Notes: a model not told the origin generated them from the sequence alone. A stretch of DNA of 64,000 nt from Symbiodinium natans (GCA_905221605.1 CAJNDS010000563.1:49088-113087); one strand, 5' to 3'; shown: positions 38,201-52,900, numbered from the stretch's first letter. Numbers and translations: made by a program.

Positions 38201-40755
38201 CCGTTGCAACGAGGGGTGCGTCGCGATGCGCACGATGCGGGCACCAGAAAGCTGCCCAAAGCCTGAGACGGAAAGTGTCAAAATGAACACCCATCAGAGT
38301 TTGGGGGTAGCTTGAGGTTGCCCTGAACCCTGAACCCTAAACACTCAAGCTAAACCCTAGTAAGACCCTACACCCGGATCCCGAAACCCTAAACTCGTTA
38401 GATTGAGGGGTGTTGTGAGGTTCTGGAGTCTGGAGAATGAAGAGGTCCAGGACTTCGGCATGTTTGCCAGAGCTCCCTGAACCCTGAACCCTAAACCCTA
38501 ACCTCTAAACCCTAAACCCTGAAGGGTTTAGGGTTTAGGGTTTAGGGTTTAGGGTTTAGGGTTCAGCAGCTCTGGGTCGAGCAGTCTCTGGTCCGAGCTT
38601 GGTACAGGCTGATTCCAGCTCTTCCGCTGCAATCAAAAAACGGGCCTTGCCCACGAATTTCCGGCCTTGCCCGCGAATTTCATTGGGGTATGAGTTTCTA
38701 TATGAGAGAGAGGGTGGAGGGTCCCATTCCTTCACCTCCCCAGATGCACAGGATGCTCAGCCCCACGCCATCGTGCAAGAAGTGCTGAGTCAGCGTCCAC
38801 CTGGGTACTTTCTAAACTCCCGGAGACTGGACGGAGAGGACTCGAGGCCCAGCGCGTGTAGTGAGGGATAATGTTGATCGAGTGCTGAGTACATGCTGAT
38901 GCTCCCGCGTCTGAGAGCAAAACTGTGAGATTGCTCCGGTTCTACTGCGCCTGCCTCCAACATGGTTCTAGAGGTCGGTTTTGCTTGTCAGCTTTGCTTC
39001 CATTTGGAAGCAAACTCAACCCATACTTGGTTGTCCAGCAACATGGGGGATTGAAGGTTAACCTTTGGGACTTTATTGGGGTTAGACTACCCAACAAAGG
39101 TTAAAGGCTACCTACTCTACTACTAAGAATCGAAGCTGCTGTGTTGGCTTGGCGCCAGCAGTCCGGCGGTGGACCTATTGGTCATGGCGCAGATGAAGGA
39201 TGTGCGAGGACAAGGTCATGAGATGTGGAGCTTCCTACCAGGCTCTTGCTCAGGAACTTATACAGTAAGTATCCTGAGTATGGTAACTTCAAGTTCCCTA
39301 AGAATTGCCCAGTAGGCCGCATCAGGGAGGGACGTCCTAAATCCTGAAACACCCTAAGCCCTAAGCCCTAATCCCTCCTAATCCCGAAGCCTTAAACCCT
39401 AAACCCTAAGCCCTAAGCCCTAGAAACCCTAAGCCCAGCCACGGGATCAGGTCGCCCGAAGGGCGTAGGCCGCGTTTGAGGGACGCCTCTGGTCAACCCT
39501 TGGGTTTAGGGTTTATATGGATTTCAGGGTTTCTGGGTGCTGTTTAGAGGTTGAGGAACTGCAGGGTGCAGGGTTTGGGGCTTATAACGGAGCTTCCCTC
39601 CTAGGGACTTTGTGAAGGTCTGGGGTGATTCTAGGCTGTGCGTTTGGTGGGGGTCTGAGGTTTTGGGTTCACTTGCGCTTAGTTGGTCTAGGGCTTGTTG
39701 TACAGCTTGGGACTTAACGGTCCAAAACCTCATGCAAGTATACCCCCACCGTCCTAAATCTAAATCCTACACCCCCCCCCCCCCCCCCCCTAAACGCTAA
39801 ACCCTAAACCCTAAACCCTACACCCTACACCCTAAACCCTAAACCCTAAACCCTAACCCCCCCCCCCAACCAAAAAAAAACAAAAGAAGAAGGACGTGAA
39901 GAAGGGTTTATGGCATACTGCAACTCTTTGCCTTGTCCCGAATCGCGCGTTCTGGCGCTGGCCTTCACACTCTCCTGGGACAGCGCACCCTCCATACAGA
40001 TCCTCGGTGATCCCCCTTGGGGACCCAATGAAGCGTAAAAGGGCTTAGGCTTTCGGGTTTCGGGTTCATACACCTTAATAGGGATGCTAGTAGTAGAAGG
40101 TATATGACCCCAATTTTAGGGTGGATTTGGGGCACAAGGCCCGGTGAGACGACTGAGGACGAGGGCAGCTTAGAAAGGTCTTTAGGATTTTGGGGTTTAT
40201 ACAGAGTTTAGGGCTTAGGGTTCCTTTGGGGGGGTGCGATGTGGGGGTCCCAATGAGGTTTCCCAAGGTCTTTTGCGGGGTCATTGTATATTTTTGGTGG
40301 CATAAGGGGTACCCCCGCTTTTGTGAAAGCAGCCATATGTTGTTTCCAACGCGATTCGGCATGTCTCTTTATCCCAGAAGACGCAGATCACGACATCCGG
40401 TCCCGAACCTAAGATTCCCACTACAGAAATCCCCCCGTCTAGTTGTTGCCCGAAACTTACCGGAATTCAGGCCCTAAACTCTAGACCCTACACACTGAAC
40501 CCGAACCCTAAACACTGAACCCTAACCCTAAACCCCAGACCCTAAACCCTCAATTCCTTAACCCTAACCCTAAACCCTAAACCCTAAACCTTAAACACTA
40601 AACCCTAAACCCTAAACCCTAGACTGTCCCAGGCTCTGGATGGCCACCAAAACCTCCGGCAACTCCGCTGTCTCGGAGCCAGCATCGATGGGAGGAAGCC
40701 TCGGAAGAGATTCACAAGGGTTTAGGGTTTAGGGTTAGGGTTTAGGGTTTAGGGT

Positions 40756-40815
<60 letters not shown>

Positions 40816-43800
40816 GGTTTAGGGTTTAGGGTTTAGGGTTTAGGGTTTAGAGTTTAGGGTTTAGGGTTTAGGGTTTAGGGAAATTTTCGCCCCCGCAAAA
40901 AACCCTCTCAATGATTAGAATATGTAGGGTTTTGGGGGCCGCAAAAAACCCTCTTAATGATTAGAATATGTAGGGTTTTGGGGGCCCGCAAGAAACCCTC
41001 TTAATGATTAGAATATGTAGGGTATTGGGGGGTTTAGGGTCTAGGGGGTTTTGGGCTTAGGGTTTAGGGTTTAGTCTAGGGGCCTGAATAATTAGAATAT
41101 ACATAGTGTTTTGGTTGGGGGTGGGGCAATTTTTGTATAAATATAAATGGGCCATAAATGAATAATTTTTGGCAATTATGCCGACCCCTATGTTGAACCT
41201 TGGGATATCCCCTCTTATACTAACAGTCCTTAACAGGGATTCTAGATAAACCCCCCCCCTACTATAATAACTATTAAAGACTTGCTAGAAAAAGGGGCCA
41301 ACACCCCAAACCTCACCCTCCCGAAACCCTAAACCCTAAACCCTAAGCACTAAACCCTACACCCTACACCCTACACCCTAAACCCTAAACCCTAAACCCT
41401 AAATCCCAACCCTCGAAAACCGGCAAGCTGGCGAGGCCGGGCGCCCGGCAGCACCAGCAGATGGTGCGCCGGCGCGTCGGCCATGAGGAGCAGGTCGTTC
41501 GGCGAGTTCTTGTAGTGGCCTGGCAGACTCCAGGGTCGAGGATGTGGGTTTAGGGTTTAGGGTTTTAGGGTTCTAGGGTATTAGGGTTTTAGGGGTTTTA
41601 GGGGTTCTAGGGGTTTTAGGGTTTTAGGGTTTTAGAGTTTTAAGGATTTAGGGTTCTAGGGTGACTCTCTTGCGGGAGTCCCGCAGCACCGTCTCGATAT
41701 GCCGAAGAGCGCTTCTTGATGGGCTTCTTACGAGCCACGAGATCCGAGGCCCCGGCTGGAGACGAACAGGGACATCATCTTGAAGAGGAACTTCTCAGAT
41801 GCCTCCTGCGGCTGAACTTGGTTAGGGGTCCTACAAAAAATAGCGTTCATGGCTTTATAAGGATTATTCAGGGCATTGAGGGTAATAAAAACTAAAACAT
41901 GTGTTCAAACTTACCGGAATTCTCCACATGCTTGCCACTATATGGTTACCATTATGAATATCTTACTTTTAGCTTACCTTGCTTGAGCACGGCACTTCTA
42001 AAACGGCATGAGGTCGAGGAGCTGCAGAAAGAAGGCTCTTTTAATTCAGATAAGTGCCGGACCATGGAGAGCATTTAGGGTCTAGGGCTTTGGGTAGTTT
42101 AGGGCTTGGTTGTTTGTGATTTGCATGAATGCGTGTGCAGTAGTATAGTATCTCAGATCCCTGGAAGCACATGACCGCGCAGTACCAGCACGTTGCAGAC
42201 CATATGAAGTAGGGTGTATATTTCTTGTACCCCCAAAAGGACACCCAGCATATACACTCACCAATATTAAAAAGGAACCGTATATACACTCACCAAGAAC
42301 AGTAACATAAACCCTGCTTCATATCGACCACAAATTTGAGCACCGCGCGTGGTACGAGAACAGAGCGTCGCGGTTCACCAAGAAGAGGCTGCATCTGAGT
42401 AGCTTGCTTACAGTGCTGGAAGCATTGTCAGCATAGCAAGGGGGTTCAAGGGAAGTACAACCAAACCTAGTATATAACACCTACAGCCCAGCTGAGGCCC
42501 TGAAATTTTCAAGCCCCCGATTGAAAACCAGAGGGCCCCTACATTTTAGGGCTTCAGGGCTTCGGGCGGTATAGGGTTTCGGAGGACCGTAGGGATGTGC
42601 GATGGAGGGAGCAGGGATCCCACATGTCGGGTCGCTAAGTGTCCCAAGGGTGTTAGACTATAGGGGAGCTAGAACCCTAAACCCTAAACCCTAAACCCTA
42701 AACCCTAAACCCTAAACCCTAAACCCTAAACCCTAAACCCTAAACCCTAAACCCTCAGCCGCTCTTTCCAAGTGGCCTTCAGCCAGCACGAATGCGATTC
42801 AAGACCTACCAAAATGCTGGCTTCCTGACATGAACTGCACGGGGCTCCGCGGGAACTCTGCCTGCGGTTTAGTTTAAGGTTTGGGTTTTGAGTAGAATCT
42901 TCATGACTCTAAACCCGAACCCAAAACTTTAAACCCTGAACCCTATAAAGCCCTATAAACCCTAAAACCCCTACAAACCCATCCCCCGCAAACCACCCAC
43001 CCATCATCCATCTTCTGCCCTAAACCCTAAACCCTAAACCCTGAACCCAAAACCCTAAACCCCAAACCCAAAACCCTAAAACCTAAACCCTAAACCCCAA
43101 ACCCCAAACCTCAAACCCCAAACCTCAAACCCATCCAGGAGCCCACGCTCTGCCGGCAAAGGCAGGGAGCTCATCCGGAGCTTGGGCACCTGAACCAAAG
43201 CATCTAGGGGGGTTTAGGGTTTGGGGTTTGGGGTTTAGGGTTCAGGGTTTAGGGGTGCATAGGGTTTAGGGCTACAGGGTTTAGGGGTATAGGGTTTAGG
43301 GTTTAGGGGTACAGGGTTTTAGGGTATTTAGGGTTTAGGGTGTAGATTTTAGGGTTTAGGGTTTTGTTTTTAACCCACCTGAACCAGAGGCTCTAGAGGT
43401 TTCGGGGTTTAGGGGTGCAGAGGGTTTAGGGGTTTAGGGGTGCATAGGGTTTAGGGTTTTAGGGTTTTAGGGTTTAGGGTTTAGGGTTTAGGGGTAAGGG
43501 TTTAGGGGTATAGGGTTTAGGGGTAAAGGGTTCAGGTGAATAATTAGGGTTTAAGGTTTAGGGGTATAGGGTAGAGAGGGTAGAGAACCAGATGTTCTAG
43601 GGGGTTGGGATTTGAGTGTTAGGGTTCCGGGTTTAGGGCTAGGGTAGAGAATTAGGGACCTGAACGGAAGCTTTGATTTATCAGACTGATTGGGACATCG
43701 GGTGAAAGCGTTGGGGGGGAGGTGTTGAGTGTGAGGTCTGGGGTAAGGGCGATTCTTCGGATTTTGTTTTGTGCGGTGTTGTGTTGGGAGGTGCTTTGCA

Positions 43801-46800
43801 TTTTGTTGTGTTGAGTGTGCTTTGTGTTTTGCGGGCTTGAAAGGGCTATTTTAGTAGGCGGGTTGAGGATGCTTTGGTGGGAGATGGAAGGAGAGTAGGG
43901 GTGGAGGTCCGAAGACAGCATCTGCATGCTGTAAATCAGGGTTCCCTTTTGGGTTTTAGTATCAGGCGGCCCCTAATACTTCAGGTACCCAGAAAGGGAC
44001 CACAATTTTAGAAGGGTTTATATTTCTTGTAGCCCCAAAAGGACACTGAATATATACACTCACCAAAAACAGTAATATAAACCCTGCTTCAATATGACCC
44101 GAATTGCAGGGTTCATTTGGTCCACAAAGACCCTCAGAGTCAGAAACTCCGCCTGCGCCGCATCCAAGCACAGCAGCTGTCCGAGCCAGGCCTGAAGAGA
44201 GAACAGTTCGAGGGTTTAGGGTTTAGGGTTTAGGGTTTAGGGTACTAAAACTACTGTATGGGCTGGGTACTTCGGGGTCTGAAAAAATGACAACGGGCTG
44301 TTTACACGCATGAACTTGCCAAAAGCCCTTCTTCTATTATTGCGGGTTCTCTTGTCCACACCTTTGATTCGCAGGCTAGTTTACAAAGCCTACTTTTCGT
44401 ACAACCTATGAACCATGCACAAATTCCACGGCTGAGGGCTGCGAGGCTTCGTTTCTGCTCTCTCCCCCTAAACCCTAAACCCTAAACCCTAAACCCTAAA
44501 CCCCAAACCCTAAACCCTAAACCCCAACTCAGGTGCCTCCACCGGATCGCCGGGTGCGTATCGAATCGGCTCCTGTGAGGAGCAGGCCGTAAAACCCCTA
44601 AAACCTAAATTTAGGGTGGTTACATGGTCCCTTCGTATGGGCCCTTAATGGGGGACCCCTGAAAAACCCCTTCTATGCCTTGTACAAATGAAGGGCCCAT
44701 GCATAGAACCCTTTTAGGGTGGTAAGGGACCTTCATAAGGGCCCATGAAACTACCGTGAGATAAACCGTAAACCCCAAACCCTTACATGATGTTAAGGTT
44801 ACCAAATTGTCAAACTCTACCTCTTAAGAAAGACATCAGTCTCATGTTCGGCCTAGCTCCTGGTATAAGACCCCCGAATCGACAGCTGCCGTATAGAAAA
44901 AGAACAGGTTTAGGGCGGGGGCATATAGGGTTCAGGGTTTAGAAGGCTGCCGGATGTGAACTGCATTTCCTGCATTTAGGGTTTTCTGGCTTAGAGCTTC
45001 AGGGATTTGGGGTTCAGGGTGCATGTCAACAGTGTAGATTGGTGGAGGTTCTGCAAGCGGATGGCCCGCTGCTCACAGCTCTAGAAGTATACCGTATGCA
45101 TGTATGTCTCTATATATATGTATATATATATATGTATATGCTATAACTGGTTATATCACCTACAATAGATGACTTGGTGCCACAGGCCAGCCTCCAGCGA
45201 GAGTTCCCGCAAGGTCCGATCGCCGGTCGGCCCTGACGCAAGACTTCCGACAGCCAGCATCTGCAACACCCTAAACCCTAAACCCTAAACCCTAAACCCT
45301 AAACCCTAAACCCTAAACCCTAAACCCTAAACCCTAAACCCTAAAACCCTAAACCCTAAAACCCTAAACCCTAAACCTCCGAATATGATGTCCAAGCAGG
45401 GGGCCGGTCTAAGCCCTTGGTGGACACAGCAACTGCGCATTCACGAGCGGCCTTTCTTGGCATTTCCGATGCCCTTGCCGGTCTTCAGGTCCTCCCAGGA
45501 AGCGCTCGGGAGCAGGCGGCTGCATGTCGATGCTGAGACACGGATCTTCAGGCTACCCGAATCCCCCCTAAACCCTAAACCCTAAACCCTAAACCCTAAA
45601 CCCTAAACCCTAAACCCCTAGACCTTAAACCCCCTAAACTCTAAACCCTAACCCAACCCGATGGATCCCGCCGGTCCTCAATCAACTTCAGGGAAAGAGC
45701 CCGGCCCGTTCCTGTGGCTTTTTAGGGAGCTCTCGAGCTCTTAGTTGTTTTAGTACCTAGGGGTTTTAAAGGTTAACCATTTGGGATTATAAGGGGAATA
45801 CATGAACCCAAAAAGGTTAAAGGTTACCTACTCTACTACTGAGAGCTTGGGGGGGTTCCGGGAGGGAGGGTACAGAGGGCTAAAGCACGGACAGAAGGAC
45901 ATGTTGGAGGTTGATCTAAATGATCGGCCATTTTTGGAACCAGGGTTTCGGGCCTACTACAGTGGAGACCAAAACAGTTCCCGCACTTTCGATCAACCCA
46001 ACAAAATATCTGCACCTTCGTAGCCATTCACCGTCGAAGCCAGTAGCACCAAGTATGGCCTGGCACAGGGCACGGCACGCTCGGCTTGCAAAGCTCTGCC
46101 ACCTGCATACACTCGTAACCCTACAAACCCTAAGCCTAAACCCTAAACTCTAAAACCGTTTACTAAAACCTCCCTCAACGCAACCCAAACCAAAGAAAGC
46201 GCCATCCACCAAGCACTGCCTCTCGTGAGCTCTGAGATCCAGACCCAAGCAGCTTCTTGACGATGGGCAACCTAAAGGGTTTAGGAGTTCAGGGTTTCCT
46301 GTTTGGGGTTTTAGGGTTTGGGCTTCTGCGGTTTGGGCTTTTTGGCTTTCAGGGTTTAGGGGCGTAGGTTTTCGGGTTTACTGTTTTGGGGGGGTTTTCA
46401 GGGTTTAGGGGGGTAGGATGGATGCTCTTAGCAGAGCAAAAGGGATGGCTCAGCTTGGCTTCGGGTTCCATAGGGTTCAAGTTCCGGGCATAGGGCATGC
46501 GGCGTTTTCTTTGCGAGCTTGGGGCTCAAGACTTGAGGAGTTTGATCATCTCTAGGGTTTAGGGTTTGAATGAGTCGACAAACAGTCTTTACATGACGGA
46601 AACGAGAGACAGGTTCGTTGGATGAGCCGCAACGTCTTCGGATCGTGTTGGGGTTTCCTTTGACAGACACCCCCACATACTTTCAGCACCAGCTTGGACA
46701 CGGAGGCCTTAAGAGCTTCAATGGCTAGCATTCTATGGAACCACCAGATCTTTATCTAAGAGCCCTTAAAGCTTCATGTAGGTCGGTGGGGTCTAAGTAT

Positions 46801-46939
46801 AATTGACACCGAAATCCCAACTTCCCGAGAATGACCCAGAAACTACTAGACCCAAGAGCAACCTACACAAGAAAGGGTGCGCTTTTTTGGTTTCAAAGGG
46901 CTTGTAAGGGAACCCTAAACCCCAAACCCCAAACACCAC

Positions 46940-46970
<31 letters not shown>

Positions 46971-49900
46971 AAAAAAGAAAAAAAAACCTAGACCCCTAAT
47001 CCCCAAACCCTAAACCCAAAACCCCAAGGTAAGCTGATGAGAGTCGCCCTTCCTCTCTCCGTCAAGCAGCGGAATCGCCGCGGCTTCATCCACCACCAGC
47101 AGCTCGGCCTTGAAACGACGGGAGAATCTTGCTCCCAGGCTTTTAAGGAGCCTTAAGGGCGTTTACCGGTTTAGGGTTTGGGGTTTTGGGGCTTGGGGTT
47201 GGGTTTAGGGTTTACGGGTTTGGGGTTTGGGGCTTGGGGTTTGGGGGTTTGGGGGTTTGGGTTTAGGGTTTAGGGCTTAGGGCATAGGGTTTAGGGTTTA
47301 GGGTTCAGGGTTTAGGGTTTAGGGTTTGCGGTAAGAAGCAGATATACAGTCACTTAACAGAAAGATTAGGGCTTTGGGGCTCGGGGCTTGGGCTTTGCCT
47401 TCAAAAGGCGTACAGCTACACAACACCTATCTTATCTAAGCATCTAAGTTCCTGGACAGCAACCCAGACCCCCCCCCCCCCCCCACGGAAGTCCGGAACT
47501 GCTTAGCAGCTGCCTGCGCCAGGTGCTGCCAGTCCGAGGGACTGATGTACTGCACCGTCTGGCGGTGATCCTGCTTCTCTACACCCCGCTACCCCGCTTC
47601 CCCCGCTTGCCGGCCTTGAAATTTCAAGGCCATGGACCCAACACGCCAAGACTCTCTACCTCATCCTACCGACTCTGCCAGCTATCATCCCTAAAACTCA
47701 CCACCCTCCATCCCTGAGACTCACCGCCCTCTGAACTGGGATAGCAGCTCAAAGATACGCCCCGATTCAATGGCCTGCTCAGTCATGTCGTTGCCCGCTA
47801 ACCATACGACAGGGCCTACAAAACCATGGAAAAAACAAACCCTTAAAACCCTAAACCCTAAATAACCCTAAACCCTAAGCCCTAAACCCTGCAACATTAA
47901 CCATAAACCTATAGATCCCTTGAAGGAGCGTCCGGTCAGTGCACGGCCGGTATCGAACGACAAACGCAGTCCTTGAACACGTTCACCCGCACCAGGGCCT
48001 GCACGTTAGGGCTTCGTAGGGATCCGAAGTCTGGGCCCTTAATTTGGATCTCCTGCTATACAATCCTTATATACACTATACATAATAGAGGCCCATACTT
48101 CGGATCGCTTTAAATCACTTTAAACAAGGGTAAGGGACCTTACTTAGTAAGGGCGGGTTTAACCCTAAACCCGGAACCCCAAACCCTACACCCCAAACAG
48201 CCAATCCTGAACCCTAAGGGGGCGAGGCCGCCTTGTTGAGCTCCGGGTTCTCCGCCTGAACAAGCTCATACTGCTGATGCTCCTGTGGCAGGGACACCTA
48301 TGACTTTCCAACCCATTCACACGGTCACTGCTCAAAGTTATGGTCCCTTTTGAAGGGGCTACTCTACGCTTAGAAGGCGGACCCTACTAGTTCGGGTACT
48401 TTTGAGAGCTGACCACATGTAGAAACAGTCTCCCACTCAGGTAAGCACCAACAAAATTTACTTAGATCATCTCCACCTTTACAGCCAGCCCTTGAAAAAG
48501 GGATTCGGATTTACGGTTTATGGTTCATATACCCCAACAGGGTCCAACAGGGTTGATTATAGTCCGGGGCATATGACTCAAATTTGTTTAGCAGTACCGG
48601 ACAAAATTCCGAGAAACTGTTTTTTCTCGTCTTCGTCCGCCTCGAATCCAACGGAGAGGTCCGAGGGCCCACGGGAGAAGCACAAAATTTTCTCCCCCCA
48701 CCCACCAACTTCGTGAACCAAATGAGCCCTAGAACTGGGGTCATTCATATACCCTTTACTACTAGAATCCCTATTCGGGTGTATGAATCCTAAACCCTAA
48801 ACCCTTGCAGGTAGCCCAAAAACCCTATTACAACAAGAGCACCCTTTTTTGGGTTGGTTACTTTATGAGGGAACCCAGAACCCAAAACAAGAGCAAAGGG
48901 TACCACTGGACTAAGATATTACGGAAACCCTAAACCCTAAACCCTAAACCCTAAACCCTAAACCCTAAACCCCATGCTACGAAGGACTTGCATTTCCTTC
49001 ATGCCCAAGGCGTCGAAGCCCTTGAGGATGAACTCGAAGAGAGTGCCTTAGTAGCCCAGCACCCTAATATGGGCATTTCTTCCAATGGGGTTTAGGGTTT
49101 AGGGTCTAGGGCTTCGGGCTACCCTTAATATGCCCCAAAACAGTGTAATCCTTCTTGTTAGGAACCCCCAAAAGGGTAGGGTTTAGGATCTTAGGGTTTA
49201 GGATACCTTTTTGTTTGTTTGGGGGGGTGGGGGGGGTGGCTGCTGTGAAAGGGAACCCAGAACCTGGCAGCGAAAAGGGCAAAAGCGTACCACTGGCCGA
49301 CCAAGGTGCTCAGGTTCTCCGGAGACGGCGCCTTCGGGGCGTGTCTATTGAGGGCCCGTGGTGGCAAAGGGTTGGCATTCGAGGGTTTACCCTAAACCCT
49401 ATAAACCCTACAAACCCTACAAACCCTGTAAACCCTATAAACCCTATAAACCCTGTAAACCCTGTAAACCCTATAAACCCTATAGACCCTATAAACCCTG
49501 TAAACCCTATAAACCCTATAAACCCTATAAACCCTATAAACCCTAAACCCTAAACCGTAAAAAAACATAGCAGTCTAGGCTAGAGTGCTGCGCTCTGAGG
49601 GTTTTTGAACCAGAAAAATATGTGGTCACTTCTCTGAAATATGGTCCTGATTCGAAGGCGGCCCCTCTTATTTAGGGTTCCCCCCTAATTCAGAGAAGTG
49701 ACCAGATGGATGTATGGGAGTTCATTTAGGGTTCAGGGCCGGGCCGTGACGAAGATGTTGGAGTAGCCGTAGGCAACGGCAGCGGCGATGCCCAAGCCCA
49801 TGGCCGCCGACCTGGCGAGGGCTTTGTTTGGGGCACGGATGAGAGCGCGTGCAGAACGGCCGCCCATTTGAAACCAGTCGCTCAGTCACTCAGCTCAGTC

Positions 49901-52900
49901 ACTCAAACTCTTACCTTGCCAGGCCAGGCCCAGTCTCTTAGTCACTGAGCCTCTCAGGCTCTGACGTTGAGAGAACAGACCCAGTCACTCAGTGACTTAC
50001 GTCACTAAGACCCTCGTGAATTTCTGAGTGCCTGTGAGTCTGAGTGTCTGAACGTCTGAGCATCTGAGTGTCTGAGCGTATGAGTTTCTGAGCATCTGAG
50101 TGTCTGAGGGTCTGAGCGTCTGGCGCCAAAAAAAAAACCGCAAACGCGCCCCAATCACATTTTGGGAGGGTTTTCGGCCGGCTCCTTTTCCTAAACCCTA
50201 AACCCTCAACCCCAAACCCTAAACCCTAAACCCGAAACTCTAAACCCTAAACCCCACAATAGCTAGGGTCATTCGGGAGTCAGACAGTTCCGGGAGGGCG
50301 CCAAAGCGCGCAGCTGCATCGCGCGCACGGCCCTGACAAAAAAAAAAAAAAAAAAACCCACAAACCTTACAAACCCTATAAACCCCATAAACCCTAAACC
50401 CTTAGCCCGAAACCCTAACCCTTCTTCCTTTTCAAGCCTAACGCAAGGCTCCTAGGGCTACCAGACTTCTCGATGCTGGCCCGGACACTTGCCACGGCCA
50501 CGTGCCGCGGTCAGCGCCATCCTGGCAGGGTCAGAAGAGTGGAGGATCTGATTATTACCATTGTCATTAATATTGGTAATAATATTATTATTCTGTTCAT
50601 CATCATTTTTTAGTAGTAGTAGTAGTAGTATTAAGTTGTAATATTGTTATTGTTCTTGTTCTTGTTATTGTTATTGTTAGCATACTATATATATATATAT
50701 ATACACTGTTTTTGCTGACACCTCAAGGGTATAGCATCATACTGCCAGGGCCAGCTGTCACCGACGGCACTTTTTTTAACCGTTTGAGCGTGTACAGTAC
50801 TGGTGAGGCGCAAGGGAGACTTCTAAGACGATGCCAGCCATTTGGATCTGGACCGCCACAGGAAAAAGAAAACGATGCTGGAGGCTTCGTCAGCCGCCTG
50901 ACTGATCTGCATGCGGGTTTGCAGCTCACATCCTCGGGACCTGCGCCAAGGGGCTGAAACCGGGCGTGATGTAGACATCTGTACTGTATGTTTACAGTCT
51001 ACACTATGGTTAGTACAAGCTGGCAGAAACCTGAAGGAAGTCCATTAAAAAGAAAAACCGGGCAGGTCTGCCTGGGTGGACACACGGGCCTCGAAACTTA
51101 AGCAAAGTTGTTCCAAGCCCTCCGAAAATTTTGCCCCGGCACCTGGTAGCTGCCCTGGTAGGACACGGGCCTTAGTTGTTTTAGTACCTAGGGGTTTTAA
51201 AAGGTTAACCTTTGGGCTAAAAAAAGGGGAATATATGAACCCAAAAAGGTTATAAAGGTTACCTACTCTACTACTAAGGGGCTGGTAGGCCGCGGCCGCG
51301 GGCTGGTAGGTGGCGGGCTGATAGGTCTGGTAGGCCTGGGTCTGTTGCGGCACCTGCTGATAGTACTGCGGCACGGCCTGCTGCAGCTGCTGGTTGGCGT
51401 AGGCCATCACGTTCTGGACCTGGGGAGGTGGGGAGCACTCAAGTAACCGAACCCTAACACTGGGATCATCAAAGCCCTATAGAATCTCGATTGTGTGGAC
51501 CAGAAACCCTGCTTAGGGTTTTTTGGGTTCATGTCGATAACCTAGTCCCCAAGCGACCTGGTTCTGGAACTGCTGCGGCAAGGCCTGCGGTGCGGTGACC
51601 TGCGGGACCTCCGGCGCCTCCTCGATCATGGGGGCTGCGTCCACACTGACGGCACGCTTGGACTTCTTCTTCTTTTTCTTCTCATCTCCGGACATGAAGT
51701 AGTATGCGCCGCCTGCCAAGGCAAGGGCACCGGCGATGCCCCCAATCACGCCGTAGGTCATGGTGTTGTCGCCACCGCCGCCGCCGGAGGTTCCTGGAGC
51801 GGAGCCGAGGATCTCGTTGGCCTTCTCGCCCAACTGGTCGGCGGCCTCCTTGGCCTGCACTCCTGCGGACTCCATGGCATCGTTTGCCGTCTGCATCGCA
51901 TCGTTGGCCGTCTGTGTCAGGCCGTTGCCGGCCTGGTCCAGCGAGGCGCCCAGCGAGGCGCCCAGGGCCGCTGGCGCCGCTCCCAGGGTTTCGGATGCCT
52001 CGTTGACCTGCTTGCTCAGGTCGCTGGTGACCTGATTGGCCTTCTGGGTCAGGGTGTCCCCAACCTGATCAGCCTGTTGGGTCAGATCCTGTTTGAGCTG
52101 GTCGGCCTGGCTGCTGAACTCCTTTGCCTTCTGGCTCAGGGCACCGTTGACCTCATTGGTCTGCTTGGCCACATCGCTCAGAATCTGATTTGCCCCCGTG
52201 TCCACTTTTTGCTGCAACTGGCCGACTTGGCCTTGCAACTCCTTTGCCTTCTGGCTCAGATCACTGCTCAGGCCAGCGCTGGCTTGATTGAGCTGCTGTT
52301 GCAAGTCGGTGGCGCCGCTGTTGAACTCCTTTGTCTTCTGGGCCAGGTCACTGTTGACCTGATTGGCCTTCTGGGCCAGCTCGTTGGCGGCCTGATTTGC
52401 CTGCTGGGTGAGATCCTGGCCGACTTGGTTGACCTGGCCCTGGATCTCATTGGCCTTCTGGCTCAGGTCACTGTTGGCTTGATTGAGCTTCTGGGTCAGA
52501 GCATCCCCAACCTGATTGGCCTGATTGGTCAGATCCTGCCCGAGCTTGTCCAGGGAGCTGCTGACCTGGCTGGCCTGCTGATTGACCTGGCCGTTGAGCT
52601 CGTCGGCCTTCTGGCTCAGGTCGCTGCTGGCCTGATTGGCCTTCTGGGTCAGAGCGTCCCCAACCTGATCGACCTTCTGGGCCAGATCCTGCCCGAGCTG
52701 GTTGGCCTGGCTGTTAAGCTCCTTTGCCTTCTGGCTCAGGTCACTGTTGACCTGATTGGTCTGCTGGGCCATATCGTCAGCAAGCTTATTTACCTGCTGG
52801 CCCACATCCTGCTGCAACTGGTTGACCTGGCCCTGGAACTCCTTGGCCTTCTGGCTCAGATCACTGCTCAGGCCAGCGCTGGCTTGATTGGCCTGCTGGG

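Noticed and set aside
41990-42040. Minus-strand AFFLQLLDLM, similar to NAT10 VFLQRLMAL
   Set aside because: Phase does not fit; the true exon is 41757-41805 (EASEKFLFKMMSLFVS), which fits both neighbours.
49155-49553. 132-codon frame ending in NPINPVNP repeats
   Set aside because: Produced by the nine-base CCCTATAAA array; not a protein.
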